DNA from: Saposhnikovia divaricata
Taxonomy: Eukaryota > Streptophyta > Magnoliopsida > Apiales > Apiaceae
Reading direction: 5' to 3'
NCBI GenBank assembly: GCA_036435485.1
Contig: CM071596.1
Span: 59,507,001-59,571,000 of the forward strand
Length of the DNA: 64,000 nucleotides
A program made the position numbers and the translations under genes. Shown here piece after piece: positions 35,028 through 45,579 of the stretch. Every line of letters begins with the position of its first letter. Positions within the stretch are counted from its first letter, which is position 1. The notes below the pieces were generated by a model. The model was given only the letters and a program-made list of their open reading frames with translations, made no database searches and had not been told where the DNA came from.

Positions 35028-38000
35028 TAATTTGAAAAGGCAATCGACTAATTAGTTTTAAATGAAATTATTTTATTATTTGCTGATTAGAATAAAAGAT
35101 CGAAAATCACAAAAACAAAATGTTCTATATTTCGACTTTAATGTAATGGTATCGTATATATTACACAATCAAACTTTAATTATGATCTTTTATTCTAATT
35201 AGTAAATAATAAACTATCTGGTGCATTTAATATTGAAAATTTTATGTCAAGATAGCCGATTAATATTAATCGTTTGTTAGAGACCAAATACCCTACTATA
35301 AACGGGATAATATACTTGGGTAACGTGCGTAATCTTCTTGAATTAAATTAACTAGGTTACATAGCCGCGCTACGTGCGGTCATAAAAACGTTAACTTATG
35401 TTAACGGAGGAATTTGGTGATAACAAATTTCGGAGGTTGCTGGAATAACGAAATCATGAAAATAGGGGGATTTGAGATTTTGGATGTTTGGGGCTGGACT
35501 TGAGAGGTGTCTCGACTTGTTAGATGTGTCGGATCCTTTTTCAAGATGCCTGCGTACCTTATATTTATAAGGATCAAGCCAACGCAGTTCTGTGAAATTG
35601 ATTTGTGTCTATCCCTTAGAGACTTTAGGGATAAACTTCGTTAATCTGGGTAATTACTGATTTTATCTTATCGTTGTGATATCTTCCTGATTTAAAGAAT
35701 ATCGTTTGAAGATATTTTCCGTTATTAATTGATTGAGATTGATTATTTCCTCGTTTCAAGGAGAGGATAAAACTTAGCGATTAAGTTATAATTATTAATC
35801 TGAATTAATAATTAATAATATTGGAAATTTGGGAGATTATTAGAGGCAACCGAAAATATGGCGTAACAACTACCCCCCAGTTCTTCAGTGTAGCTTGCTG
35901 CAGTGGAGAACTAAGCATGCTTCGATCTTCCAAATTTCTTGAGTCACTGAAACAGCTAGGAGAGGAAGATTAATAAATAATATGGAGCACCAAGGTGCCC
36001 GTAATATACATGTAGATGTAAATAAGACAATATGCGATATGTAAATAATAAGTTTTGTATGTGTAAGAAAATGTATTTTGGAGAGGCATCAAAGCATTAT
36101 TCGCAGAGTCGTACAAAGCATTTTGAGCAACATCCAGTCGAAAATGTCATATCTACCATGTCTTCTAGAGGGTATCCCCCTCAAAGGGGGTCATTTTTCT
36201 CAAAATACTTTCCTCAAAGGAGATCATTAGTACTCTCCTCAAAGGAGACCATTTTTGTCCAGAAATACCCTCCTCACAGGAGGTGGATTTTCCGAAGCTC
36301 GAACCCTGATGAGGCGCCGGAAGTACGGACATCCCCCCCGGAAGTACGGTTTTTGCAAGGATTTGGTAATTTGGGATACCCTCCTCAAAGAAGGTCGTTC
36401 CCCATTCCAGAAATATCCCTCCTCACAGGAGGTGGATTTCCCGAAGTTCGTGCCTTGATGAGGAGCCGGAAGTACGGACATCCCCCCCGGAAGTACGGTT
36501 TTTGCAAGGACTTTGGTAATTTGGGATACCCTCCTCAAAGGAGGTCGTTCCCCATTCCAGAAATATCCCTCCTCACAGGAGGTGGATTTCCCGAAGTTTA
36601 TTCCATTAACTCTCCTCAAAGGAGACCATTTTTTTATATAAATTATGAAGACCCTCCTTAGAGGAGGTCGTCTAACACAAAAAATAAGGGAGACCCTTCT
36701 TAGAGGAGGTTATCTTCCCAAAGCAATATCACTATCCCAAGATTCTTCCAAAAAATATCAGCTACACTTGAAGGTCTTCTAAAAAATATCAGCAACACAC
36801 AAAGGGTCTTCTATAAAAAATATCCTCATCACAAAGGGTCTTCAAAAATAATCAACTCTTCGAATAAGAGCCTTCCAAAATATAAACTCTTCGAATAAGA
36901 GCCTTCCAAAATTATAAACTCTTCGAATAAGAGCCTTCCAAAATATTACCCCTAGAAAAGAGGATCTTCCAAAATATTACCCCCACAAAGGAAGACCTTC
37001 CAAAATAATAAAATCTTCGAATAAGAGTCTTCCAAAATCATGTACCACGAAGATTACACCAAAAATCTTGAAAATCTTCGCAATTCAAATTCTGCCCAGA
37101 TCTGTTTTTGACGTTTTTGAACATCTAAACGACTTTTTCTTGAAAAACACAAAACACGAAAGTTGTAGAGAACCAAAAAACCTTTCCGATGATATATGGC
37201 TCATCAAAAACGGACTTATAACGAATCGGGAATTAAATAAAACGTCTGCTGATCTGTTTCCCGATGCTGAAAAACGAGATCTGATTGTTTTTTGTGATTT
37301 CGAGAATAGATCAAGATATAATCTGAGAAAACTCAAAGAACGAAAATTATAGACAATTTAACAAGCTTTTCGAATCATTAAAAATCATCAAAATCCAACA
37401 TGTATTAAATTTACTACGAATTTTATAAGATAATTAACTTGTATGGACAAAATCACAAGAAAACTTATCTTAATTCGAAATAGATCCACCGCCTCCGCCG
37501 CTTAGCTCCTCCATTACAGAAGCTCCAGATCCATAATAACCCCCCATGCGTTTAGCTCCTCCATTACAGAAGCTCCAGATCCATAATAACCCCCCATGCG
37601 TGTGAGTTGATTGTCCTCCACAATCAATAAATAATCCCCTCCTTCTAGCGCCAATTGTTAACGGAGGAATTTGGTGATAACAAATTTCGGAGGTTGCTGG
37701 AATAACGAAATCATGAAAATAGGGGGATTTGAGATTTTGGATGTTTGGGGCTGGACTTGAGAGGTGTCTCGACTTGTTAGATGTGTCGGATCCTTTTTCA
37801 AGATGCCTGCGTACCTTATATTTATAAGGATCAAGCCAACGCAGTTCTGTGAAATTGATTTGTGTCTATCCCTTAGAGACTTTAGGGATAAACTTCGTTA
37901 ATCTGGGTAATTACTGATTTTATCTTATCGTTGTGATATCTTCCTGATTTAAAGAATATCGTTTGAAGATATTTTCCGTTATTAACTGATTGAGATTGAT

Positions 38001-38680
38001 TATTTCCTCGTTTCAAGAAGAGGATAAAACTTAGCGATTAAGTTATAATTATTAATCTGAATTAATAATTAATAATATTGGAAATTTGGGAGATTATTAG
38101 AGGCAACCGAAAATATGGCGTAACAACTTATAAAATTCAATTCATGCTCCAATAATTTTTATATTATAGAAATTTTATATCATAAGCATATTTATTCATT
38201 ATATTTTAAAGTTTAGTTTTTTTTTTTATTAATTTTCAGATTTGTATTTTTCATACAAATAAAATTATTTTTTTAATAATTTAAATATATTACTTTTAAT
38301 TGGGACTTTACGAGAAATATAATTTTTTAAAAGCCAATGGCAAATGTGGGGGTGTCAATTGTAGCTGAAAGATCAACTGCAGGGATTTTCTGATTCAGCT
38401 ATTGTGAAGGTTGCAATATGATGATGAAAATACTGAACCTCTGGTTGAACAAATAAAGTAGAATTAACCGTGAAACTAACAGCTAGATGGAAAATATATA
38501 ATTTGAAAAATAATACTATAAAATTGTTGTTGGAGCTGTGGATCAATGCAGTCCTTTTCCAAGGAGTACTGCTGCGCCACTTTTTCAGGTATTTGGCTCG
38601 TCAGGATGCAAGAAACTTAGCTAGAAAATTTTAGAGACCGCCATGTCACATGTCCAATCCTCTGCTATTATAGATAGTAT
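35028..38680. repeat. Segmental duplication, copy 2
   Basis: Repeats copy 1 from 29463 at an offset of 5,565 up to 38203, then joins directly to the counterpart of 34544-35024. Differences from copy 1 are few: mostly single bases plus an 8-bp deletion near 36200. Confidence 0.9.
35399..38125 (-). mobile_element. E2: second copy of the non-autonomous LTR element (2,727 bp)
   Basis: LTRs are 35399-35868 and 37656-38125, both 470 bp, with the same ACTTA duplications (35394-35398 and 38126-38130) and the same flanks as E1. It therefore arose by duplication, not by a second insertion. It has the same hairpin array, 150-bp repeat, minisatellite and 49-bp duplication. A plus-strand open frame of 209 codons (36032-36661) results from the repeat structure and an 8-bp deletion and is absent as such in E1. 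Confidence 0.9.
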
Positions 38681-39020
38681 AAATAGACATCATTGACTCC
38701 ACTTGAATATTGATAATATATTTTTATCTTTTTGAAAAAATTAAAAATTGTAAATTATATTTTGAAAAATTTGTAAATTACAGATATTATTTTGATAATT
38801 ATAAAAAGTTTAGAATAATAGTAATAATTTAAATTAGTTTTTTTATAATTATTATTTATTATAATGACTAAAATATCCACAACTTGACTATCGGTAACAA
38901 TTAAAGTTAACTATCAAATTTAACTAAAAATCGTGAGAGAGGTGAAAATTGTGAGGGAATTCAAATGTATGGGATGCAAACTGATTTAGGTGTAAAGGAG
39001 TAAAAGAAGGTGCTTAAGGA
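38681..39020. other. Non-coding stretch before element C
   Basis: AT-rich; I see no feature in it. Confidence 0.6.
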
Positions 39021-39119
39021 TGGTTAACAGTTAAATAAGTGCAAGGGCACACGAGTCTTTTTACTTGTAGTATCGAGGTTATTTTAGTCAATGTACATGG
39101 AGTTAGTTACAGTGTTAGT

Positions 39120-39664
39120 TAGGGCTGAGCAAAACCGAACCGAAACAGAAAAACCGAACCGAACCGTGCAAATTCGGTTCGGTTCGGTTCTAATTTTTTT
39201 GAAAATTCGGTTTATTCGGTCCGGACCGAATAGACCGAAATAAAAATCGGTTCGGTTCGGTTCTTTGAAAAATATTTCGGTCCGAACCGAATAGACCGAA
39301 TAGTCCGAATAATATATACTTTAATTTTTATATTTATGTTATATACATTTTATATATATCTTATAAAATATAATTATATTATCTTATTTGTAAATTCTAA
39401 TTATATCTATGTTGGTGAAATAGTGGTGATTAATTGATTATTATTTTTGTGATAAATCATGAATTTTTAGCTTTATTTATAATATAGGTTTTTTTTCAAA
39501 AAAAATTCGGTTTTTTCGGTCCGGACCGAACCGAACCGAATTATTTCGGTTCGGTCCATGATTAAACTTCGGTCCGGTTCGGTCCAGAAAAAAATGACAT
39601 TTCGGTTTTCGGTTTATTCGGTTCGGTCCGGTTCTGGACCGAACCGACCGAATGCTCAGCCCTA
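39120..39664. mobile_element. hAT-type MITE (545 bp)
   Basis: A perfect 12-bp terminal inverted repeat TAGGGCTGAGCA...TGCTCAGCCCTA is flanked by 8-bp duplications GTGTTAGT (39112-39119 and 39665-39672). The interior is built of ACCGAACCGA on one arm and TCGGTTCGGT on the other, so the single strand folds back. The core is AT-rich and non-coding. Confidence 0.95.
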
Positions 39665-39678
39665 GTGTTAGTTGAGGA

Positions 39679-39685
39679 TATAAAA
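39679..39685 (+). promoter_or_regulatory. TATA box of LTR C
   Basis: TATAAAA lies only 14 bp downstream of the hAT MITE. Confidence 0.55.
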
Positions 39686-39784
39686 CAGAGAAATGTAACA
39701 AACTCAGTTCTTGAGATGAAATGAATATTCTAGAGAGCTTGTTGTTTTCTTCCTAATCAAGATATTCACTTCTTAGATTTCTTA

Positions 39785-39796
39785 TGGTGTCATAGC
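39785..39796 (+). other. Degenerate primer binding site of C
   Basis: TGGTGTCATAGC matches the tRNA-iMet site TGGTATCAGAGC at 10 of 12 bases. Confidence 0.5.
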
Positions 39797-39947
39797 TGAT
39801 CTTGATAGTGATCGAGAGTTTTGTTCTTATAGGTGTTCATTAGTAATCTGAAAATACTGCGTTTAAAGCTTGATTCTATAAATTGAACCTGTTTTAATAG
39901 CATTTATAACGAATTGAAGCTTGATTTAGTAGAATTGAGGCTTGGAA

Positions 39948-41448
39948 ATGGCAGCTGGAAGTCGATTTTCTTTTGCTGATATGCAGAATCCATTGTTCTT
40001 GCATCCAAGTGATGGACCGATGTCTGTTATGGTTGCGAAACTGGAAGGTGCTGAAGATTATCGTGCGTGGCAACGTTCGATGAAGATTCAACTGGCGTCG
40101 AAGCGAAAGTTAGGGTTTGTGACTGGATCTGAAAGGCGAAGTACAACTGATGCAATTGAAGGTGTTCAATGGGAAACATGTAATAGTATGGTGATTTCTT
40201 GGCTTTATAACAACATTTCTGAATCAATCAAGAAATTTGTATTATTTGTGAACTCTGTAACTGATGTATGGAGAAAATTAGAACAACGATTTCAGTTAAC
40301 GAATGGATCATGTAAATATAAATTGAATCGAGACTTGTTTGGTATTAAACAGAATGGATTACCTCTTGTTGAGTATTATACACTATTTAGTTCAATTTGG
40401 GAAGAAATTGATGCAATGATTGTGTTACTGTTACCTTTGATTAGCACTTTAACTGATGAAATTAGAGAGTTTTTAAAGGCTTTAGAGACTCAGAAACGAG
40501 AATCTCATTTATTTCAGTTCTTGAATGGTTTATATGAGAGTTATGCCTCTCAACGAAGTCAAATCTTGATGATGGATACATTGCCAATAGTTGAGATGGC
40601 ATGTTCTGTCATTCAGCAAGAAGAGTCTCAGAGAAATGCATTGAGTGAAACAAAGGACATGAAATAGCTGTTATGTACAGTAAGGTTTATAATAATGCAA
40701 CTAACAAGGCTATTGTTGTGTGTTCTGAATGTGGAAAAGGTCACACTAAAGAGGATTGTTGGAGTGTCATTGGTTATCCTAAGTGGCACAATATAAATAA
40801 GAAGAATGGAAGTGGAAATGGATATCAGAGAGGAAATACTTCTGGAAATTTAATCAAGTGGACTCCAAACAAAGGGACTAAGATGGTGAATATTGTTCAG
40901 AGTGGTGATTCATATCTATAGAATGATGATAATGATGGTGATTCTACTTTAGCATTGACAAATAAGCAGTTGGAACAAATCTTAAAGATGTTGCCTGTGA
41001 ACTTGAATGTACATAATAAATCTGAAAAAGAAATGGATGCACCTTTCTCTGGTATGGTATCTGGATTATTCAATGGTGCAATGTTATGCATTTTTCTCAA
41101 AATGAGTGGATAGTAGATTCAGGTGCTACTGATCACATGTCATCTAACTTGTCATTGTTGTCAAATGTCAAGTCAGCACCACCTCAGTACAAGATTACAC
41201 TTCCAACTGGTGATAGGGTTCTTATTTCTCATATAGGTGATTTACAGCTTGATAATGGATTGAAATTACTGGGAGTATTGTATGTGCCTACATTCAATCA
41301 CAACTTGATTTCTATTCATAAGCTGGCACTTGATAATGAGTGTCATGTGATGTTTCTGCCTAACAATTGTATTATTAGAAACACATTCACAAATGCATGC
41401 AGTACAAGCTGAAGGATCACTGAAAAATGGGCTCTATTATCTCAAAGG
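39948..41448 (+). pseudogene. gag and protease of C
   Basis: The start is ATG 39948 (MAAGSRFSF). NPLFLHPSDGPMSVMVAKL and YRAWQRSMKIQLASKRKLGF are typical of the copia-like gag N-terminus. The nucleocapsid has CSECGKGHTKEDCW, one residue shorter between the second Cys and His than the usual knuckle, followed by GYPKWH. The protease is WIVDSGATDHMSS. Breaks are one base lost near 40660, TAG at 40919, a frame change near 41085 and another near 41395. The last residues LKNGLYYLKGD end at the insertion point of the TRIM/F2 composite. Confidence 0.88.
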
Positions 41449-41453
41449 TGATA

Positions 41454-41943
41454 TATAACATCCTAGCCCACAACCGAATGCATACCGGACCCAACAACCC
41501 ACCACAGGTCAGTCCAAAAATGCTAGCAAATTGGTACACATTAGTTGTTGACTTGTCTATATAAAGGACTCGAATACTCTTAATCTAATCACTATGGGGT
41601 GTTACAAACACCCCCTCTTATTGGGTCAATGTCCTCATCGAGCCCACAACCACACATTCGGAACCCGGGCAGTGCCTCTGCACTTCCGACCGGGTAGAGC
41701 TCTGATACCATTTATAACATCCAAGTACACAAGCGAATGCATATCAGACCCAACAACCCACCACAGGTCAGTACAAAAATGCTAGCAAATTGGTACACAT
41801 TAGTTGTTGACTTTTCTATATAAAGGACCCGAATACTCTTAATCTAACCGATGTGGGATGTTACAAACACGCCCTCTTATTTTGTCAACGTCCTCGTCGA
41901 GCCCACAATCACACATTCGGAACCCGGGCAGTACCTCTGCACT
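41454..41943 (-). mobile_element. TRIM (miniature LTR retrotransposon), tandem and truncated
   Basis: Two 153-bp LTRs (41454-41606, 41713-41865) with a 106-bp internal region between them. A second, truncated internal region follows to about 41943. Minus orientation is shown by the primer site TGGTATCAGAGC (complement of 41699-41710) two bases from the LTR and a purine tract (AAGAGGGGGTG) at the other end. There is no coding capacity. The structure LTR-internal-LTR-partial internal is the remnant of a tandem TRIM array. Confidence 0.85.
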
Positions 41944-41946
41944 TAA

Positions 41947-44347
41947 TGTAAAATCCGTAATTTTTTTTAATTAGTTATTAGATATTAAGTTATTTTTAAT
42001 TAGATAATTATTTTAGTTATGAGATTTTAGAATTTCTTTTCGTACAAATTATTCGATTAAGATAAGATTCGTTATTAATAAAAAGAAGCGTGAAAATATT
42101 CTAGTGAATCGATATCTTTTAATTTAAGGTATAGAATATTTGTATTTTTAGAATTACTTGGAGAGGTTATTAAAAATTATTAGAAGCAAGTTTATAGTTA
42201 CCTTAATAAATTTAGGATTTTAGGATCCTATATAATAAATCCCTTGGAAAAGCTAGAGACTCATATAGTTCTCGTATTCATCACAGCAGGTATGTTTCTC
42301 TTCTTAACCAAGTATTAGTAATTAATTGTTTATGTGCTTTTCATATCGGTTTAACATGAACTTTGAATCATATATTTAATTTGTGTACGTATCTTTATTG
42401 TGCCTACCATGTGCGGTAATTTCAAGGGCTTGTATGATTGTTGTAAGTCTCAATTAATCTATGTGATCACTAGTTGTCCTAGTTATGTGTATATATGCCC
42501 TTTGATTTTGACAAGGATTTTCTTTTGTAAAATTAATATAAAGATCGGTTTGACTTTATCATCAGTAGTGGCCAGTCAGGTCAATACCTATGTAGCATGT
42601 TAGTTTGATGCTCCCTGTATGCATGGTTATTTGATATCATAAAGTATGCCTAGTTATGGGTCTGATTATTATTGCCGATTTATTCTTTTTAATTAAATTA
42701 ATTGTTTAATGACCCTTTTAATGTTAAATTGGATAATACCATAGCTAATGTTATAAAATGAATTAGAACTGCATATATTCGGTTTAGGATGATTTGTTGT
42801 TTCATTAATTTAAGTTATTTATACACTATGTATTTCTTAATTTTGGTGTCTTTGTGATTAAGTGAATAAAGTATATAATTATCCCTTAAAAATGTTTTGT
42901 TTCAAAAAAAAATGATTTTTAGTTAGTTATCTATTTATTTATTTATTTTATGATTTTGGGGTCAAGCTATAATTTACAAGTGATTCATCAATTATGTTAA
43001 ATATATGTATAAATGGATATAGATAAGATTTTTTTAACCAGAATATTAGTTTCGACCTTGAATTTGGTTTGCTACCTAGTCCGGTTTTGATACATGTTAG
43101 TGTCCTGCATGATTCTATTAATTTAATATTAATGCGTGGTGTGTTGATTTAAGTGTACATGACAATACACATGTTAAGAGTTAGTAAACGATAGTGACCT
43201 TTCTACAATATTTACATATTAACTGGATAAATATGTGTGTTGCATGCTGGGCATTAAGCCCATTTGTGTTTTTTATATTATTTGCATGATTTTGTTATTG
43301 TCAGTTTGTACAATGTGCGTTTAATTTCTAAGTTTTGTACAATTTATTTAGAGTATAGTCTCTGTCTGGTCTCTATATGATTGTAAGTGAGTGTTTGTTG
43401 TGTGTCTGAATATTTATTAATCGTCTCTTGTTTATTACTTAAAATTTAGGATCAGTTCGTGTGTTGATTTTTATTTCAGATTTAATCAGCTTTGAGGTAA
43501 GTACTTTTGACTTATTTTTAGTTTGCAAAAGATATTTTGATGTTATGATTTTCGATTTTCGTGTAAGATATAACAATTCTGTTTTGAACTGTATAAGATA
43601 TAAGATACGAGAATTTTAAAATCCCTCAGTCTCTACATTTCGAACCCGTTCGTAATTTACGTTATAGTTCCGGAACTAGCCTTAGATACCCTTAGTAGGC
43701 GCACAGGGGTGCAACTTTAGATACCTATTAAGGGCGCGTGATTATTGACTTTAGATGCCGGTCACTAGCAAAGTGTGGCGTATAAGAATAAGAATAAATG
43801 CCGGTCACTAGCAAAGTGTGGCTGTAAATCAAGACTGTGGTATTTTCGATTTTCGTTTTGTTTCTGTTTCTGTTTTAAATTCTGGATTTTTTAAAAATAT
43901 AAACTTTGGGTTGGATTTATTTTCGCAAAGGTTTTTCAAACGTATATTTGATTTTGAAAATTGTTTTATTAAAATGTCCATTGATTTTTAAGAGCATCTG
44001 TTAGTCAATTTGTACTTGCTGAGCTGTGTAGCTCATCCCTTTTCTAATATTTCAGGTCTCGATTTGGAAGCTTAATAAGAATAAAGATGTGAACCTTGTG
44101 GATTTTGTGCCTACTGATTTAGATGCATTTATTGGACGAGTTTTATCATGTTATTTGAATAAATTTGAAGTACTTTGTTAAATGTTGAAAATTGGATTTA
44201 TGGAGCTGCATCTCCGAGTTTATGTTTTTGAAATGTTGAGTTTGACCACTGCTTTGACTATCGTTAATTTGGTTTATTTTAATAAAGAATTCCATTTATT
44301 TAAGTTTCGTATTTAGATTTAATATCCTGAAAATTCGAGACGTTACA
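41947..44347 (+). repeat. F2: long LTR related to F1
   Basis: Starts TGTAAAATCCG and ends GAGACGTTACA, 2,401 bp, non-coding. It shares with F1 the blocks GAGGTAAGTAC (near 43495), TAGTTCCGGAACTA (near 43670), AGGCGCAC...GTGCAAC (near 43700) and AGCTCATCCC...AATATTTCAGG (near 44035). CACAGCAGGTATG near 42283 resembles an exon-intron boundary. No internal region is seen, so it is probably a solo LTR. Confidence 0.7.
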
Positions 44348-44352
44348 TGATA

Positions 44353-44583
44353 ATACTGCAATTTGCAATAATTCTACCTATGGAGCAACTGGTTCTGCAA
44401 ACTTCAAGGAATCATATGAACTGTGGCACGATAGGCTTGGTCATGCACCTGCAACAAAAATTAAGTTGATCACTCAGCTCCAGAATCAAGTTTGTTATGA
44501 AGAAAATAAAGTTTGTGTCACATGTCCACTTGCCAGGTTTACAAAACTTCCATTTTCTCTTAGTACCTCTCATGCAACAATTC
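44353..44583 (+). pseudogene. GAG-pre-integrase segment of C
   Basis: The open frame NTAICNNSTYGATG leads to LWHDRLGHAPATKI and CVTCPLARFTKLPF, the His/Cys pre-integrase motif of copia. It stops at AATTC (44579-44583), the left target duplication of element B, and resumes at 56571. Confidence 0.9.
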
Positions 44584-45331
44584 TTTTAACTCGAATAACT
44601 TGTAGAAGGGGGCGTTGATTACAAGTTATATAATCGTGTCTGATTTTTGCTTGATTAGATGAACAAGAACAAACGAATGAATCAAACTTTGTTTGTATTA
44701 AAATAAATCAAATACAAACTCTACCAAAGGTGTACAATACCTTTAGCAGCTGCTGACAATACAAATCTCTCTCTGTTTGTTTCGAACTCTGGAATACAAA
44801 CCTTATACAGAGCTTCACACGATATGCACTCTATAATTCTCAATTCGCTCTTTTTACAATAATATAGAGAGAGTATTTATAATGCTACCTATCAACTAAT
44901 AACAGAATTATAATCTATCTATGACAATGTTCTGCCGTCCAGTTGATAGTTTCCATCAATAGAGAATTCGTTTCCCTCACGATATCTTCTTGCTTGTTTT
45001 TCAAAACAACGATCCCGTTTTATAGCACTTGCCAGTTTCTGTAGCATCCATAATGACATCATCAGTAACACGACTGATATCAGGGTTTCCCATTGCATCA
45101 GGATCTGATCATCCCATCAGTATTTAATCAGGATCTGACTTGCTGTATCAGGATCTGCTCTTAGTTCCTGAAATGTAGTCTCTGACGCACTATTCCTGAC
45201 TAACCTCCACAGATTACTGTCTAACACATATATCCTATACAAAGTGCTAAATCCTTTATAAGATCAGGATATACAAGAAGTATTAGCAAAATTCTATTCT
45301 CAACATCACAACTTATGAATTATTCCTAACA
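44584..45331 (-). repeat. 3' LTR of B
   Basis: On the minus strand it starts TGTTAGGAATAATTC after the tract AGGTGGAGAT (complement of 45332-45341). Its last bases read GAGTTAAAA where the other copy reads GAGTTAACA, so the CA terminus has mutated. A TATA box (complement of 44874-44881) is present. Confidence 0.95.
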
Positions 45332-45579
45332 ATCTCCACCTATTTATGCTTTAGAATGTGAAGCATAAATCTAAGTTATGGATGTCAAAATATATAACAA
45401 TATAACCAGAATAGAATTTATGAATTTTAGATCATGAAGTTAAGTACCTCCTTCTTCAGATGTAGACATGTATCTAGTACTTAGAAGAAAGAATTCAACT
45501 ATTTGATGCTTCTTTTTCTTTACCACTTCCATGATGAAATTTACCAACTCTATGACCCTTAATTCTGCTCCCAGTCTGT

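Larger units (their letters stand above)
39021..39784 (+). repeat. 5' LTR of C (approximate), with a hAT MITE inside
   Basis: The leader features before gag fit an LTR: TATAAAACAGAG near 39679, then a degenerate tRNA-iMet site TGGTGTCATAGC at 39785-39796. The left edge is uncertain (TGGTTAACAG near 39020). Without the MITE the LTR would be about 220 bp. Confidence 0.5.
41454..44347. mobile_element. TRIM / F2-LTR composite inserted in C
   Basis: The 2,894-bp block is flanked by TGATA (41449-41453 and 44348-44352), and the coding frame of C continues across it. The left 490 bp are a TRIM array; the rest is a long F-type LTR. The left end reads TATAACATCC (a mutated TGTAACATCC) and the right end CGAGACGTTACA. 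The outer TGATA pair belongs to neither part alone, as described in the findings. Confidence 0.8.

Noticed and set aside
36032..36661. 209-codon open frame in E2.
   Set aside because: It depends on the 150-bp repeat being a multiple of three and on an 8-bp deletion. In E1 the frame is broken, the opposite strand is equally open, and the element reads on the minus strand.
39140..39650. ACCGAACC repeats as a possible telomere-like or satellite array.
   Set aside because: They form the two arms of a foldback with hAT TIRs and an 8-bp TSD, which explains them fully.
41454..41943. Cassandra-type TRIM carrying a 5S rRNA promoter.
   Set aside because: No 5S A-box/C-box sequence is present in the 153-bp LTR.
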